Assembly (NCBI GenBank): GCA_030374765.1
Contig: JARGXX010000106.1
Location: forward strand, 62,001-126,000
From: Agarophyton chilense
Lineage: Eukaryota; Rhodophyta; Florideophyceae; Gracilariales; Gracilariaceae
Reading direction: 5' to 3'
Length of the DNA: 64,000 nucleotides
Position numbers and translations under genes: made by a program. Of this stretch, positions 43,870 through 54,747 are shown in pieces. How positions within the stretch are numbered: position 1 is the stretch's first letter; each line of letters starts with the position of its first letter. A model generated the notes under the pieces. The model ran no database searches. It was not told where the DNA came from and saw only the letters and a list, made by a program, of their open reading frames with translations.

Positions 43870-43889
43870 ACAGATGTTCTGGGTTTCTT

Positions 43890-44350
43890 TTTTTGACACA
43901 AAGCCCAGTAAATTGAGAGCATCGACCAGGGAGTTTTTTTCCAGGGTTGCAAAGACAACTGCGTTAGCGATGGCCAGGAGATTTTTAATTCTGTTGCAAT
44001 CTTTATTAGAGGAGAATCGGCAGTCTAGGTCTTGAATTCAAAATGGTATTGTAGTAATGTTAATATTGAGAACAAGTCAAGAGCTAGTTCTTAGCCTGAT
44101 GCTCGTGTTCTTGGATTTGGGATGAAGAATGTTTCTAGTGGGAATGGGAAGGCTCTCCGTTCTAGGAGTATTTCCGTGGTTTGTGAAGTTTACCTCTATT
44201 TTAGTTTTTTTCTTGTTGTTTGTTGTTCTTACTTTACCAAAACGACCAAAGGGCAATTTCCTCTTTCAAGTTTTAAAGACATAAGTGACGCACTGCGTAA
44301 TTGCGTGGGCATTGCAAAGAAAAATGCATGGCAATCGCGATTGTAATACA
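43890..44350 (+). pseudogene. Left copy of a hydrophobic unknown gene (partner of 58683-59020)
   Basis: Plus-strand pieces REFFSRVAKTTALAMARRFL, ELVLSLMLVFLDLG, GMGRLSVLGVFPWFVKFTSI and VFFLLFVVLTL align with the right-arm minus-strand frame. At least one strongly hydrophobic segment (SILVFFLLFVVLTL) looks like a membrane helix. Stops and frame changes break it. Family unknown. Confidence 0.4.
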
Positions 44351-45049
44351 ACTCGAGGCCACCACAACATAATCGGCCAATCACTCTCAATTGTCTTCTT
44401 TCAATAATAGATACTATCTTGTAATCGCATCAGTAGAAAAAATGCATATGATGGCTTTTTCGTGAACGAATCGTAGCTGGATTATGTTTGATTCAAAGAA
44501 AAGGTCATTCAGATTGGCATTTCCTTGAATAAAACCTGATTCGACTCTCAGGCTGACACGTCCTAAGGTTCTTTCCATCAATCCAGTAAATAGTGCTCCA
44601 CATTAAAGAATCTCGGAATTCACACTCTGGGGTAGACAGTCGTTGTACCCATCATAGCTAAGAAACAATTATTGCTTTTTGGTGAGTCTGTTAGGGTGGA
44701 CCGTGCGTGCGTTGGTGTCTTTCAATTCGTCTGTTTTGATTGAAATGGACAAAAAGCATAAAAGTTGAAGTTATTACTTAAAGCACAGGCAGACAAAACA
44801 TAGGAAATAAACAAAAACACATGAGAGCACATTGTTACGGCATAACCTCATAGTTTTTCTGTCATATCAAAAGCGAAGGATTCTAGAATTGGTCTGTACT
44901 GGACGATATTACTTGCTTTGCATCATTCTTGACACTCCGGGCTCAAGTTCTAAGTAGTGAATTTCGAGTTTCGAAGATGAGTTGATTACTGGTATACATT
45001 TCACTGAGGTCGCGGGATCTAGCAGTTTTTTCATATTCGACCGATCGCC
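44351..45049. other. Intergenic sequence of the left arm
   Basis: It aligns with 57930-58600 of the right arm at nucleotide level but holds no supported frame. Confidence 0.4.
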
Positions 45050-46060
45050 TTACATTGTTTCTTCTCTTCGTACGTTTTCCCTTAGCATTAAAATGGACAC
45101 TGAGTCGTCTAAGACCACTCCAAGGGTAGCTGCTTCCTCAGCAAACTTTTGCACATCTAGATACAGATGTGTGGGCATCTCCTCAAATATGCCGATCGTA
45201 TTAGAACTAGTTACAGAGAAAGAGACACTACAGCCGATATTTAGTCTTTGTGGGGTTGCTCCACTTATTTTATTCCGCTGTGGAAGGTCAGGAGCTATTT
45301 TCAGATATTTTTCAGCTACTTGTTCAACGACACCAGTTACCAATGCAACGCCTTCCTGTAACGGAAAAGTGTTATTATATTCTTTTACGAAATACTTCAG
45401 CGGTTTCAATATTTTCGGCACAAATGTGGAGTGTGTAGTTGGGAGTTGTTTAGAAAACAATCGGTAAGTAGCCAGAACACCGCGCAACGGTGGGAGATTT
45501 TCAACGCAGCGTCGCCCCAAATATTTTGAAATGGAATTGATAAGCTCTGGAAGTGAAAAAGAAAATTTGGCCACCTCAACATTGGCAGAAGGTTCATTAT
45601 TATCAAAAAGTTCAACGGGGAAGGATGTTTTTCTTGAACGGAAAATGTAAGAAAGTTTGAAAGGAACGCGATTCTAAAACGAAGTTCCATGCTTATGAAC
45701 TATAGCTGGGCCTTTAGTTGGGGCGTCTAGATTTGACAATCCTTAAGCTAGTTCTGCTCTTACACATGTGCAGTGCCTCGCTAATATTTGCAGCGAAAGC
45801 GGTTGCATTGCAAAGAAATTTTGCATCTTCAATTCTTTCGCCATGGGTGCTAGAGTGTGGAAATCTGTTTGTAGATTACTTACGATTTGAGGTTGCAGAA
45901 GAACGGAGTGGGTTCGTAAATCATCGAGAAGACTTCCCAATCAAATATGCACGCGAAGCTCAGCGACGAACTTCTGCGAGTTGAAGTCTACAGGCAACTA
46001 AACGATCTCCCTGAACGAAAGCGTTTTGGCGTTTAAAAGAGTTGTTTTCATTCTATCCAA
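45050..46060 (-). pseudogene. COG2: COG2 (conserved oligomeric Golgi complex subunit 2), left copy, internally deleted
   Basis: On the minus strand the N-terminal part (DFNSQKFVAELRVHI, LLDDLRTHSVLLQPQIVSNL, QTDFHTLAP) is joined directly to the C-terminal part (LSLQILARHCTCVRAELA, then LGRRCVENLPPLRGVLATYR and TTHSTFVPKILKPLKYFVK). Compared with the right copy (55785-57921) about 1.13 kb between right-arm positions ~56043 and ~57178 is missing. COG2 is a core subunit of the tethering complex that recycles vesicles within the Golgi. In addition to the deletion there are stops in the N-terminal part, and the clean C-terminal frame (45574-45050) is in another frame. It cannot encode a working subunit. 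Confidence 0.8.
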
Positions 46061-46627
46061 TAGTTGAAATGTAGAAGTCCCAGACCTGAAAATTGATTAC
46101 AGGAATCTTGTTATCTTAAATATTTTGTGAATGTGGGCCCTATCGGAAGTGTTACGATCCAGTACTTTTGATGTGGAAGAAATGGTCCATTACCTCATGA
46201 TAGCTGACAGTATAGATCCCGCTCTGGAACCCCCGGGTCTCACATCTAAAACCAATAGTTCTAAGCTCCAGCGGAACTAGCATTCCTAATCTTCGTTTCG
46301 TTGTTCGTTTATAATGTACATACAATCCACTCACACATATTGGAGATGTTTGCAAATAATTGCTCACATCCAGATCACTTGTTTTTCTCAGTCTTCAACC
46401 CAAGTTCTGTATTGAAACAGCTGAGATAAGAGGAGAACTGTCCAGCACGATAGTAACCTAGAGAATATTACGTACCTCGTTCTCGCTCCTCATTGCGCAA
46501 CCGCACTCTTACCCGACATAAAAAGCTTGCTCCCTCCTCTCAGGTAGGAATCACAGTACAGCTGAATTGGCATAATTTGCTTTGTACCCGCAAGAATCTC
46601 AATCCATACCCCCTTTGGGCCATTCAC

Positions 46628-47170
46628 ATGACACTCAAAGCCGTTATTATAAGTAACCACGAAAGAAAGCGAAGTTCTTCTTGCTTCTGCGATCGGATAC
46701 ATTGGGAAGGTAAAGAATCGCAGCGCGAATTTGAAAAGAGCCTTCTGAAAATGACTCAAACGACGGGAGACTATTCGGATGATGTCGATGCTACGGAGTG
46801 TAAGAACTTTGTCGTTGCTTGCAAGCCATCAGGTGTTTTTTTCATGTTTATCGTCGTTGCTACTCTCGAAAATGAAGTAATCATGGTGGATGTACTTCAG
46901 TCTTTGGACGAAAATCTGAATACGACGAGGCATGAACAAGTCTATGAAAAAGCTGTGCTGTAAAATTTGGTGACTTTTCTACAGGTGGTAGATGAACTTG
47001 TAGATGAAGAGGGAGTTAGTATGGAGAGCGCACCGCATGATTTGCCGGCCCGAGTCGGGCAACAAGGAGGAACCTTTATATCTCACGATCCCGTTGTTGA
47101 CTAAACTTAGTGCAAGCTCTACAGACAGCTCGCGATCAGATCACTCAATTAATCTTAAGCGAAAGAAAGT
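46628..47170 (+). pseudogene. COPZ: Coatomer subunit zeta (COPZ), left copy
   Basis: A frame from ATG 46628 begins MTLKAVIISNHERKR, as coatomer zeta does. EFEKSLLKMTQ, LENEVIMVDVLQSLDENLN and, after a TAA at 46961-46963, VVDELVDEEGVSMES follow. The C-terminus QALQTARDQITQLILS is reached only after a frame change. Coatomer zeta is a small subunit of the COPI vesicle coat with a longin-like fold. Length and end match the family (~175 residues). The N-terminal half is intact here, whereas the right copy has its N-terminal half broken. The C-terminal half is dead in this copy. Confidence 0.8.
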
Positions 47171-48240
47171 ATTATGTGTGGCGCAGCCCCGACGAATCGG
47201 GTAAATTAACACCCAAAGACATTACTGGCAAGCAGAGTGTGATAAATTAGTCGACAATTGAAATCTCTTTTTTGTAGTAGAAGGCGAGAACGAGACAAAA
47301 AAGGGAGCCAATTTGCTTGCCTTTTCTTTCGGTACCCATGAAATAGTCCCAACAGCATTTGACGTTCATAAGGCAGTGTTGGATGGCCAAGCCATGTTTT
47401 TTGTTCTTGCTTGATTTTGAAATGGACCCCTTAATAGTTATGGGGTATGTATGAGAAAGGGGGAATGGTTCGATCGAATTTCGGAAACGTTAATGGGATC
47501 GAAGGTGTGTCCTGGACTACGATAATAGCTAGGGAAGATTCGTGGGTCTGGTTGATGACGCATCGCCCAAGGCTAATGATGAGCTTCTGCGCGCCACCGT
47601 TTTGAATCATTGTCCAAAACGGGGGGCATGGGTGGCGAAATCGTATTTCTGAGACTAACGATCGAACGAAACGGGAGAAACGAGAAACACTGATGCGAAG
47701 ACAGAGATCATTCCTGTTTTTGCTGGGTATGTAATGAGCTTTCAAAGGAAACGGTTTTGAAAAGTACAAAAGAAAAAATTGAAAAAAATTCAGCCGCTCA
47801 ACCCAGAAACTCCCCATAATCGCGTGAAAGCAGGGCTCTCGTCTGATTTCAAGAATACAAAGGTCTGAAAAACGGTGGAAGCAACGACTGAAATGGAGAT
47901 GTGTCACCTGGCATTCAGTATTTTGATGAAAGCATTTTAAGTTCTGGGACGCACTTTGAATGATGACCGGAACAGGAGAACAGGTCTTCAAGTGGAGTTG
48001 CAATGTTTTCTGTGCTTGAAATGATGAAGAGGTAGCAGCCCAATTTTTCACGTGTTGAATTGAACGAGTTTGAGATTCTTAGACAAGCAAAAGATGCGAA
48101 TATTTTAACGCCAAGATAGTTGGAATTGAGAACTCTGGGAGATTTTCCCAGTGGAAAGTTTTTGTCACACGCTCTGGCAAAACTTAGTCGAAAGTGTTTA
48201 ACTCCGACCTTTTTTCGTTTTCGCCACAGAAACTATAGGA
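47171..48240 (+). pseudogene. Unrecognised decayed gene in the spacer
   Basis: Plus-strand frames read protein-like across stops: ANDELLRATVLNHCPKRGAW near 47570, FQRKRF..KVQKKKLKKIQP near 47740 and VELNEFEILRQAKDANILTP near 48055. SGKFLSHALAKLSRKCLTP then runs up to 48240. A 206-codon open frame on the opposite strand (47431-48051) is taken as a shadow but cannot be excluded. No family is recognised. Confidence 0.3.
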
Positions 48241-48260
48241 AGAGTTGAGTACACGTTGGC

Positions 48261-48452
48261 GAGCATGTTGATGGACGATGAAAATCCCCGCTGCCGGCAG
48301 GTGGGCAACTAGAAATGAACTCGGAAAAACAAAGCTGTTCCTGACGTATCACAACCGAGCATTTTGATGGACGAAGACGGGCCCCGCAGACGGCAGGTAG
48401 GCAACTGGAAACGAATTGGAAGAACAAGCTGTTCCTGAGGAAGCAGCGCCAG
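48261..48452 (+). repeat. 96-bp direct tandem repeat (two units)
   Basis: Units start at 48261 and 48357 with GAGCATGTTGATGGACGA and GAGCATTTTGATGGACGA and stay similar to their ends (AGCTGTTCCTGA). The 96-base period equals 32 codons. In one frame both units read LMDxDxPRxRQVGN. In the first unit the codons equal to TGG and CGA of the second are TAG and TGA. Confidence 0.8.
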
Positions 48453-49640
48453 TTGTGGGGAACAACAGCGGTGAAGAGTAATTGAAATGGAAGAGCATGT
48501 ACAGAAAGACACTGTATTACTCACCCTCTGAGAAACCGGAATCCCGACGCCATCTTTGGTAATAACCCAAAGAAATGGAAGCCCATCATTCACAGTTCTC
48601 ATCACGAAAAACAACAAATGCTGACGCACATGATTTTGTGCTGTATAGTCATGAGAAAGACCAGCTCAGAGATTCGCCAGTGGCGCTGGAGCAATTTTAG
48701 CAAACGAAACCCCTGCCTTCAATATTACGCTGAAATGCAACGGTTAGTATTACGGAGACCCCAAAGTGCCACGGCGAAGCTCAGAGTAATGATCATGAGG
48801 AAGCTTTAGTAAATTTTCCCCACTCAATCCCATTCCGTTGAGAGGATGTTGAAAGGCAGGCATAACACATCATTCAGGGTAAAGAGGCAGAGTTTTATTG
48901 ATGAGCCAAACAGTGAAGTTCATTGAATGTTAAAGAAACATGAAAATGCTGAAGTGGAGGAAGGCGGAGAGAGTCACAGACGCGAGGCGTCCGGCAATAA
49001 ACAATATAAGTTCCATGAACGGCTCCATGCTCATGCATAAAAATAGGCACAAAGCCAAGTAATGGAGAACACAGAAAACGCCAAACTCACGCTCAACTCG
49101 GAAGATAGAAACGCTAAAAGTGAATTCTGTCACGACCATTGACGAGCTGAATACTGAACGAATATCAAGTTGGTAGGAAACCCCTTGGAGAACTCAAACT
49201 CCACTAATGGGCCACAACATTGCTACAAGTGGGGCACGAGAACACGAAGGGCATAGAAGAGTATAACAACGAGGAACAAGTCTTATTTGAGAATTTCCAC
49301 AAGTGGCGTACAGTTTGATCTGGTTCGGAAAAACAGTTACACTTGTACGCCATTATTCTTGTACACCATTTGTAAATTGTTACTGAAGCACTACAAAAGT
49401 GTATCATGTAAAAAAGCGCTACTTTTATGTCACGGAAGTGATAAGGCAATAATGCCGCCACGTAGTACCTGATCGCTGCTTCAAATGCAGTTGTGATATG
49501 TTCAATGATACTAAAAATAAAACCCGCTAACTTATTTGGAACACTCAAGAGATTTATATGTTCATTCTAGGTGGATTGGCGTTTGATGATGGTCGGGGCG
49601 GCGGTAGTATGGGCATATTAGGCTAATCGCACGTGGGCGT
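48453..49640 (+). pseudogene. Decayed frames, unrecognised
   Basis: Plus-strand pieces look coding between stops: ELEEQAVPEEAAPVVGNNSG, DFVLYSHEKDQLRDSPVALE near 48640, AEVEEGGESHRREASGNKQY near 48950 and ENTENAKLTLNSEDRNAKSE near 49070. They are acidic and hydrophilic. No gene model can be supported. Confidence 0.25.
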
Positions 49641-50150
49641 TTTGTTGACGACCAGCAACACGCCCAATGGAGCGGTCGGTCACCACCAGTCGAAGTAGCG
49701 CTTCATCGTGAACTCTTCATACAAATGGTCCGGAAGCGGGAGGGAAGTACCGTTGTAGTGATTCAGTGAATTCGGCATACAATGGGAGCAGGGGTAGAGA
49801 TAGACTTGTGTGGTACATCATTTTCTTGTACTGAGAACAATCTGTTAATGGCTGCCAGTTCATTGCAGTGACCAAGTCGAGCATCTGCCCTCGACGAACC
49901 CTCTTCAGCTCTCTTGGTTTCACCTCATTGTCAGGCGCGTTTTTCGCGGGCTCTCTCTTCCGCCTACGGAGGTTCAGCGTCGTGTTCTTGAGAACAGCGA
50001 AAGCCTTGCAGTTTGGACGCTGAACCCCTGCCTCAACGCTGAGTCACCTTAAAAGGGCTTCAACTCGGGGGCGGTGGCAGCGCTCGCGACGCTGAGCTCT
50101 TCGGCCCGCTCCACCACCTTCTTCTTCATGAACAGACTTTGGAAGTTGTG
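49641..50150 (-). pseudogene. Unrecognised minus-strand reading frame
   Basis: The minus-strand frame 49923-49717 (MKPRELKRVRRGQMLDLVTA, FTESLQRYFPPASGPFV) continues past a stop into RVHDEALLRLVVTDRSIGRV. Upstream, to about 50140, it is preceded by another readable piece (KKKVVERAEELSVASAA). It is basic with no recognised domain. Confidence 0.35.
49971..50026. repeat. 11-bp perfect inverted repeat
   Basis: GGTTCAGCGTC at 49971-49981 and GACGCTGAACC at 50016-50026 are perfect reverse complements with a 34-base loop. It could form a hairpin. No run of T follows, so it is not called a terminator. Confidence 0.7.
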
Positions 50151-50173
50151 AAAATTATTCGCCGGTACAGCAA

Positions 50174-50440
50174 ATGTTGGGCGTATGCCACCCAATTGAG
50201 CTGACCCATCCTCCACTTATTGTACGTTCCCAAGGCAAACCCCAGCCATCACCGGAAGCAGTCCCGGTGACTGCTTCCGTGCTGGTGGCTGTGCTTGTTC
50301 CTCCAACCCGGAGTTCGGTAGCTGTCCCTTGTGGTTCCGCCGTTTCACCGTCCTGGTCAATTGGTGATCATGTAGTAGGATCGGACGGCGACCCACTTTT
50401 CATGAGCCCTGTGTTCCTGCTTCCACCTGCCAGGGCATAA
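50174..50440 (+). other. Short Pro/Val/Ser-rich open frame
   Basis: An 88-codon plus-strand frame (AVPVTASVLVAVLVPPTRSS) overlaps the hairpin at 50254-50278. Low-complexity composition; not supported as a gene. Confidence 0.2.
50254..50278. repeat. 10-bp perfect hairpin
   Basis: GGAAGCAGTC (50254-50263) and GACTGCTTCC (50269-50278) pair perfectly around the loop CCGGT. Flanking CACC/GGTG bases can extend the stem with a bulge. Confidence 0.8.
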
Positions 50441-50484
50441 TATCAAATCCCTACACTTTTAAAACAGTTGAGAGTCTTGTTCGG

Positions 50485-51704
50485 ATGAGCGGGGCTCTCA
50501 TCTCACGGGGAGTGCGCGGCAAATTCCGCTCGGCGTTGCCCGGGCGCGATGGCTTTTCATATCTGATTTGCCTTCTCTTGGGCTTGCTGTGCATGGCCGT
50601 TGAGGTGCTGCAATTGTTCACAGGCGTTGCACCCGTCGCAGTGGCCAGGTGCGTTTCGCTCACATTTTTCGGACGAGCTGTGACGCCGCGACTCTTCGAA
50701 GGGCGCTCTGCCTCTCTAGTCGGCTCCGGCCTCTTCCTTATTGTTCGTGGTGGAAGAAGCTAAAAGTGTGGAAGAAAGGGCGAATGGGGAGTTGCAATGC
50801 GCATGCTATGGCTTGCACCATCTTTGCTGCTTTTGCTGTAACCAGCAGCAGATGATGTTCCGTAGCTGATGGCCCTCGCCAATTTTTCTCTCTCCATCCG
50901 TTGCGACGGCTTGTTCTTTCTATTGGCTCTGCGCTCGCCGTGGCTGCTCTGAGACCAATACGTTGCTGCAGAAGAGCCCCCGAGGGCTGTTATCGAGCGC
51001 AACATCGAGCTGATTTCTTGGGGGATGCAGCTGGACTTGACGGCAGGACTTACCCATCGTACACCGTTTGATATTTCACTTTTAACCCGGTACCGCCTTC
51101 CTCAACAGTCACAAGCAGTGCTGGAGAACGACGAAAGACTTAGACGGTGCGTGGAAAGGGAATGCTGCAGCGTCGCTGAGGCTACGACCAGGCAATTGAA
51201 GAGGCCATCACAGTCTTTGGCAGCCGCTTTTGCATTAATCACCATGCTTAAGAGATGGAGGGAACACGGCGAAAGTGCAGTGCGATGAGTCCGCATGAAA
51301 CTGCTGCTTTCGGTTCAGCGGTATGTGAAGTTGGTTACGGTTTCCTTGCTCAAGATCAAGCCTGGTGCGAAGAAGGCAGGTCAGAACGGTTTAAGCAGCC
51401 CATTCTGCTGACTGAGTGTCGAGAACTAGTGTATCTTATTTAGGCTGTGAACCATTGGCGTCGACAGGAAACTGGGAGGCGGCACGGCGTTAGGCGTCGG
51501 TATAGATATGGGCGGCGACAAGGCGGAGGGGCATCAGATGCGAGATGGGCAGCAGATGAGCGGGAGTGTGTCGACGGCGAGAATAATGGTGTTGAGGTGG
51601 ATCTGTGCTCTCTCCTGCTTAAAGCAAGGTCACGGAGGGGATCTCGTTCGATGCTAGCGAAAGCATGCGTTATGCAACGGATGGTTTTAGTGCAGGAGTT
51701 TTAG
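50485..51704 (+). pseudogene. Decayed membrane-protein-like gene
   Basis: One plus-strand frame 50485-51288 has stops at 50761, near 50839 and 50863, and near 50950. Hydrophobic segments FSYLICLLLGLLCMAVEVLQ, MLWLAPSLLLLL and LFFLLALRSPWLL are followed by a hydrophilic tail (VLENDERLRRCVERECCSVA). After a frame change at about 51290 it continues in the frame 51255-51704 (CEEGRSERFKQPILLTECRE). A multi-span membrane protein is plausible; the family is unknown. Confidence 0.35.
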
Positions 51705-52030
51705 AGTTTATCTGCGCAGTATACAGTTCCAAATTGATATCGATTGATGTAGTTTGGGAGCGTGAGGAGGATGAATGAGAGACAAGAACGAACAGCGGTA
51801 TCAGCAGCTTCATTTCGAGGTTTGCACGCTCTTATAAGCGTGTTGCAAAAAGTGAGAGCGGTTTAGTGAAACAGTGAACCTGGTCCAGTTTCATTGCACT
51901 CTATTGAAAGAGTGTGGCTATGGAGAGACAGTTCGACTGCAGCCTAACTCTGCGTACCTCATCTTCCCGTTGGAAATTTGGTGCAATATCCTCATAACCA
52001 GCAAGGTTTACGGCACTTAATGCGGCTGCG
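51705..52030. other. No supported gene
   Basis: Short frames only between the decayed membrane-protein-like frame and the 3' end of the opposing gene. Confidence 0.4.
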
Positions 52031-52169
52031 TATCGAAAAGATATGAATTGCTTTTCATTTCAACCCAGGCTCAAACCATCCGCTACCACAATCTTCGTCC
52101 ACTCTTCATTTTCCGCTCCATTTCCGCAATCTCTTGTACCATCGCCGTCATCCATGTCCACCTGCTCAA

Positions 52170-53471
52170 AGCAAATTTATTGTCGAGGTTCTGCATATTC
52201 TCCAGTATGGTCAGCACTCCCATTGTTTGAGTCTTCTGATTCATTGTCGCCCAGACCGCCAATTGTATCAAACTCTTCATCGATATCTACTTGTTTAAAC
52301 TCCTCACACTGACTAAAGTGTCTTGTCATTGAATTTGGTGTGAGAAATGCAGACACCTCCAATTTGCCACACTTTTGTTTCTGTTTTTGAACTTCCTTGT
52401 TTCCTGCCGGCTATAACGTACCAGCATTGCACATGTATCTTGTTTCTGGTTTTGGGTCGCGATTGCTGTCTTTCTTTTGTTTTTTTCTCTGGGGCAGCGA
52501 TTCCAAATCTATCATTTCAGTCACATTTCCCTGTTCTGAAGTATTCTCGCCAACTCTTGCTGCTTTAATGCCAATCGGAATGATATAATCTGCAGGATGC
52601 GCTTCTTCAATGCCAGCAGCGACGAGGGGTTTTAAAGCCTTTTTTTGTCTCGATCATTTTGGCCACCACCATGTTCTGCGCCTCGTTCCCCAGCTAGTGA
52701 CGCGGTCGTTGCAACCCCTTGTGTCTGATATTCGTCAGGAGCCTCTGTTTGTTTTAGTTTCTGACTTTTAGTTGGTTGTTGGTTCGAATTCCCTTCATTT
52801 ACACCTTCCTCCAAGAATCTTTTCATTTTACGGGCTTTGTCCTCTCCCTTGGCAGTAGCCTGAGATCTATGTACGTCATTTTTCGAGCGGGTTCGTCTTC
52901 GAACAGATCCTCGGCGTATTGGAGTGGGCGATGCGCTCTTTGAGTAACTCATGCGCTCCTCTGCCGGAAAACGTAGCGCCTGCTGGTACCATAGATTAGC
53001 AACATCGGATACAGATAAGTCCCGATGCATGTCACGACACCTATAACGAAGATAATTCGCCGCACGAGCTATTGCGCCAGAAAGCACACCTTTATTGCTC
53101 ACTGAGAGTATCCCGAACGATATGCCTTTCTTTCTCGTTGCATATGTTCGAGGAACGTGCACTAAGATTTCTGAAAGTCTTCTGATTGCAAAATGTACGA
53201 TAGCTAAATATGTGTCTTGCTGTCGCACTGTGAAAAAGTGGGGCTTCGCTTCCGCGTTTTTGTGAAACAGTGCTCTGCGGGTGGCGCTCACTTCGTCTGG
53301 AACCACTTTATTAACATCTTCCAGCTTTTGATGCAGTCGATCTTGATTTGACCTTCTCCCTTTCTGCTTGTTGGTCACATGAAGTACAATTTCTGAGTAT
53401 TCTTCCAGGGAGCATACAAGCTTCCGATCCAGTGAAATATCGTATCGTCTAGCAAGCGATGAAACTTCCAT
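52170..53471 (-). CDS. Unrecognised nuclear-type protein, best-preserved ORF of the window
   Basis: An uninterrupted 279-codon frame runs from ATG 53471 to 52632 on the minus strand. The N-terminal ~170 residues look folded (LVCSLEEYSEIVLHVTNKQK, DTYLAIVHFAIRRLSEILVH, GVLSGAIARAANYLRYRCRD, DVANLWYQQALRFPAEERMS). The rest is polar with a basic cluster (IRRGSVRRRTRSKN) that could be a nuclear localisation signal. At 52639-52645 a run of seven A on the coding strand ends the frame. One base of shift opens a further ~150 codons to about 52173 (PADYIIPIGIKAARVGENTS, then the acidic EEFDTIGGLGDNESEDSNNG) with one stop. Either the gene ends at 52632, or it is longer with a homopolymer frameshift. 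No family is recognised, and it has no copy in the arms. Confidence 0.5.
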
Positions 53472-53546
53472 AGTGTTAACTATCTCCAGCCATCGATTTT
53501 CTCACCGGCCATTTCGGTCGTTCATCGGTTGCGGTACTGTGGGCGC

Positions 53547-53813
53547 TCAGAATAATATTGATAAACCGCCCCAAAGGCCGACTTGTGCTTTCTCGAAGAA
53601 AGCTTGCAAATAGGAAACAAAAAATGAGCCTTCAATTGGCACGCGAGACCAAAACACTGCGGAACAGCTCCTGGCGAACTTGAATTTAAGCATTCCACCC
53701 TGAAGACAATCCCATCCCGACGAAAAAAGGGCGAAAAAGTCATAAGTCTTATCTTTGAACTCCCACCTTGACTCTCTGCTCCTCGTGGGTATCCCATAGC
53801 AGCAAGTAGTCAA
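53547..53813 (-). other. Open frame upstream of the 279-codon gene
   Basis: An 88-codon minus-strand frame (ESRWEFKDKTYDFFALFSSG, IEGSFFVSYLQAFFEKAQVG) ends 75 bases before the downstream ATG at 53471. It could be a 5' exon or a separate short gene. No clear splice pair was found. Confidence 0.25.
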
Positions 53814-53819
53814 CGAAAG

Positions 53820-54700
53820 AAGTGAGGAGAATTATAGTGACGTTGAGGACGAAGGCGTAGAGCTTGTAGAAACCGCCAGCTAACATACTTCAAGTGATTA
53901 CACTTCCTATATTTAAAGCCCATCAGTGCAGTCATCCAACGAAGAGAATCCTAGGATTCATCGAACGAGAGAGAATAAACAGAATGAATCTGTGCTTAAC
54001 ATGATGCTGTCAAATTTGCTTTCCGTTCTGGGGAGCTTACGCCATGGAAACAGCGAAGTCGAAGGCGAAATCCGTGACACATCACAGTCTGAAATGAACT
54101 CCAAAAACGACGCAGGAACTTCTCGAAACGGTTCTGAAGACGAAGGTGAGGTTCCGACTCATTCCGTTTCGTCATCATGACACTTTTTTCTGCAGTTTGG
54201 CGTTCACCCGGTAGTACAGAGGTTTCCAGGTATTATCATGGATCTCAATCTAAACATAGTGATGAGGAGCATAGTGTAGATGAATTCTCTTAAGAGGAGC
54301 TCGCCCTCCGTAGTCCTTCCACACATGATCATAATGATGCTGTATCGGTCAACCTACCAAGCTATTCAAGTGGTGCGTCCTTTCACAGATCTGGTCATAA
54401 CTCTCAGTTAGTAGTATCATCAGGGTTTGCTGAGTCATTTGAAGACTCGGGTCATTCGTCACAAACAATTGCTTCTTCCTCCAACGCTGGGTCGCACAAC
54501 CTCGATATTCATTGTATGCCAGCACGTGCAAACCGTTAATTGACTTTGACCACTCATCACAAATCATGAAATTCTCATCCGCAGACATGCTGACGGACTC
54601 TGAAGAAGTAAAAGTACAGAGAAGAATTAAAAAGAAAAGGCTGAAGACGACTTATTTTCTCGTAAGATCCGCGGAGAGCGAAGCATATTCTTGAACTCTC
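53820..54700 (+). pseudogene. Ser/Asn-rich unrecognised gene, convergent with COPZ
   Basis: Plus-strand frames join across shifts: 53926-54180 (NESVLNMMLSNLLSVLGSL, then NSEVEGEIRDTSQSEMNSKN), then a Ser/His-rich stretch at about 54185-54535 (SSGASFHRSGHNSQLVVSS, FEDSGHSSQTIASSSNAGSH), then 54512-54694 ending SSADMLTDSEEVKVQRRIKK. It is low in complexity, acidic then basic, and probably disordered. One stop (TAA near 54292) and two frame changes interrupt it. No family is recognised. Confidence 0.35.
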
Positions 54701-54747
54701 CGCTTTTCACACGATTTGTGGTAGTAGTGCTACTCATAAAGGATTCT

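Larger units (their letters stand above)
43870..47170 (+). repeat. Left arm, inner part, of the large inverted duplication
   Basis: Inverted match to 54700-59050. Colinear anchors are 43900-44020 with 58960-59040, 44090-44400 with 58560-58880, 45050-46060 with 55785-57910, and 46628-47170 with 54748-55285. Relative to the right arm it lacks about 1.13 kb inside COG2. Confidence 0.85.

Noticed and set aside
47431-48051. 206-codon minus-strand frame
   Set aside because: The plus strand over the same bases reads as decayed acidic/basic protein; the minus frame is rich in Phe/Ser/Ile without a recognisable fold. Not called, though not excluded.
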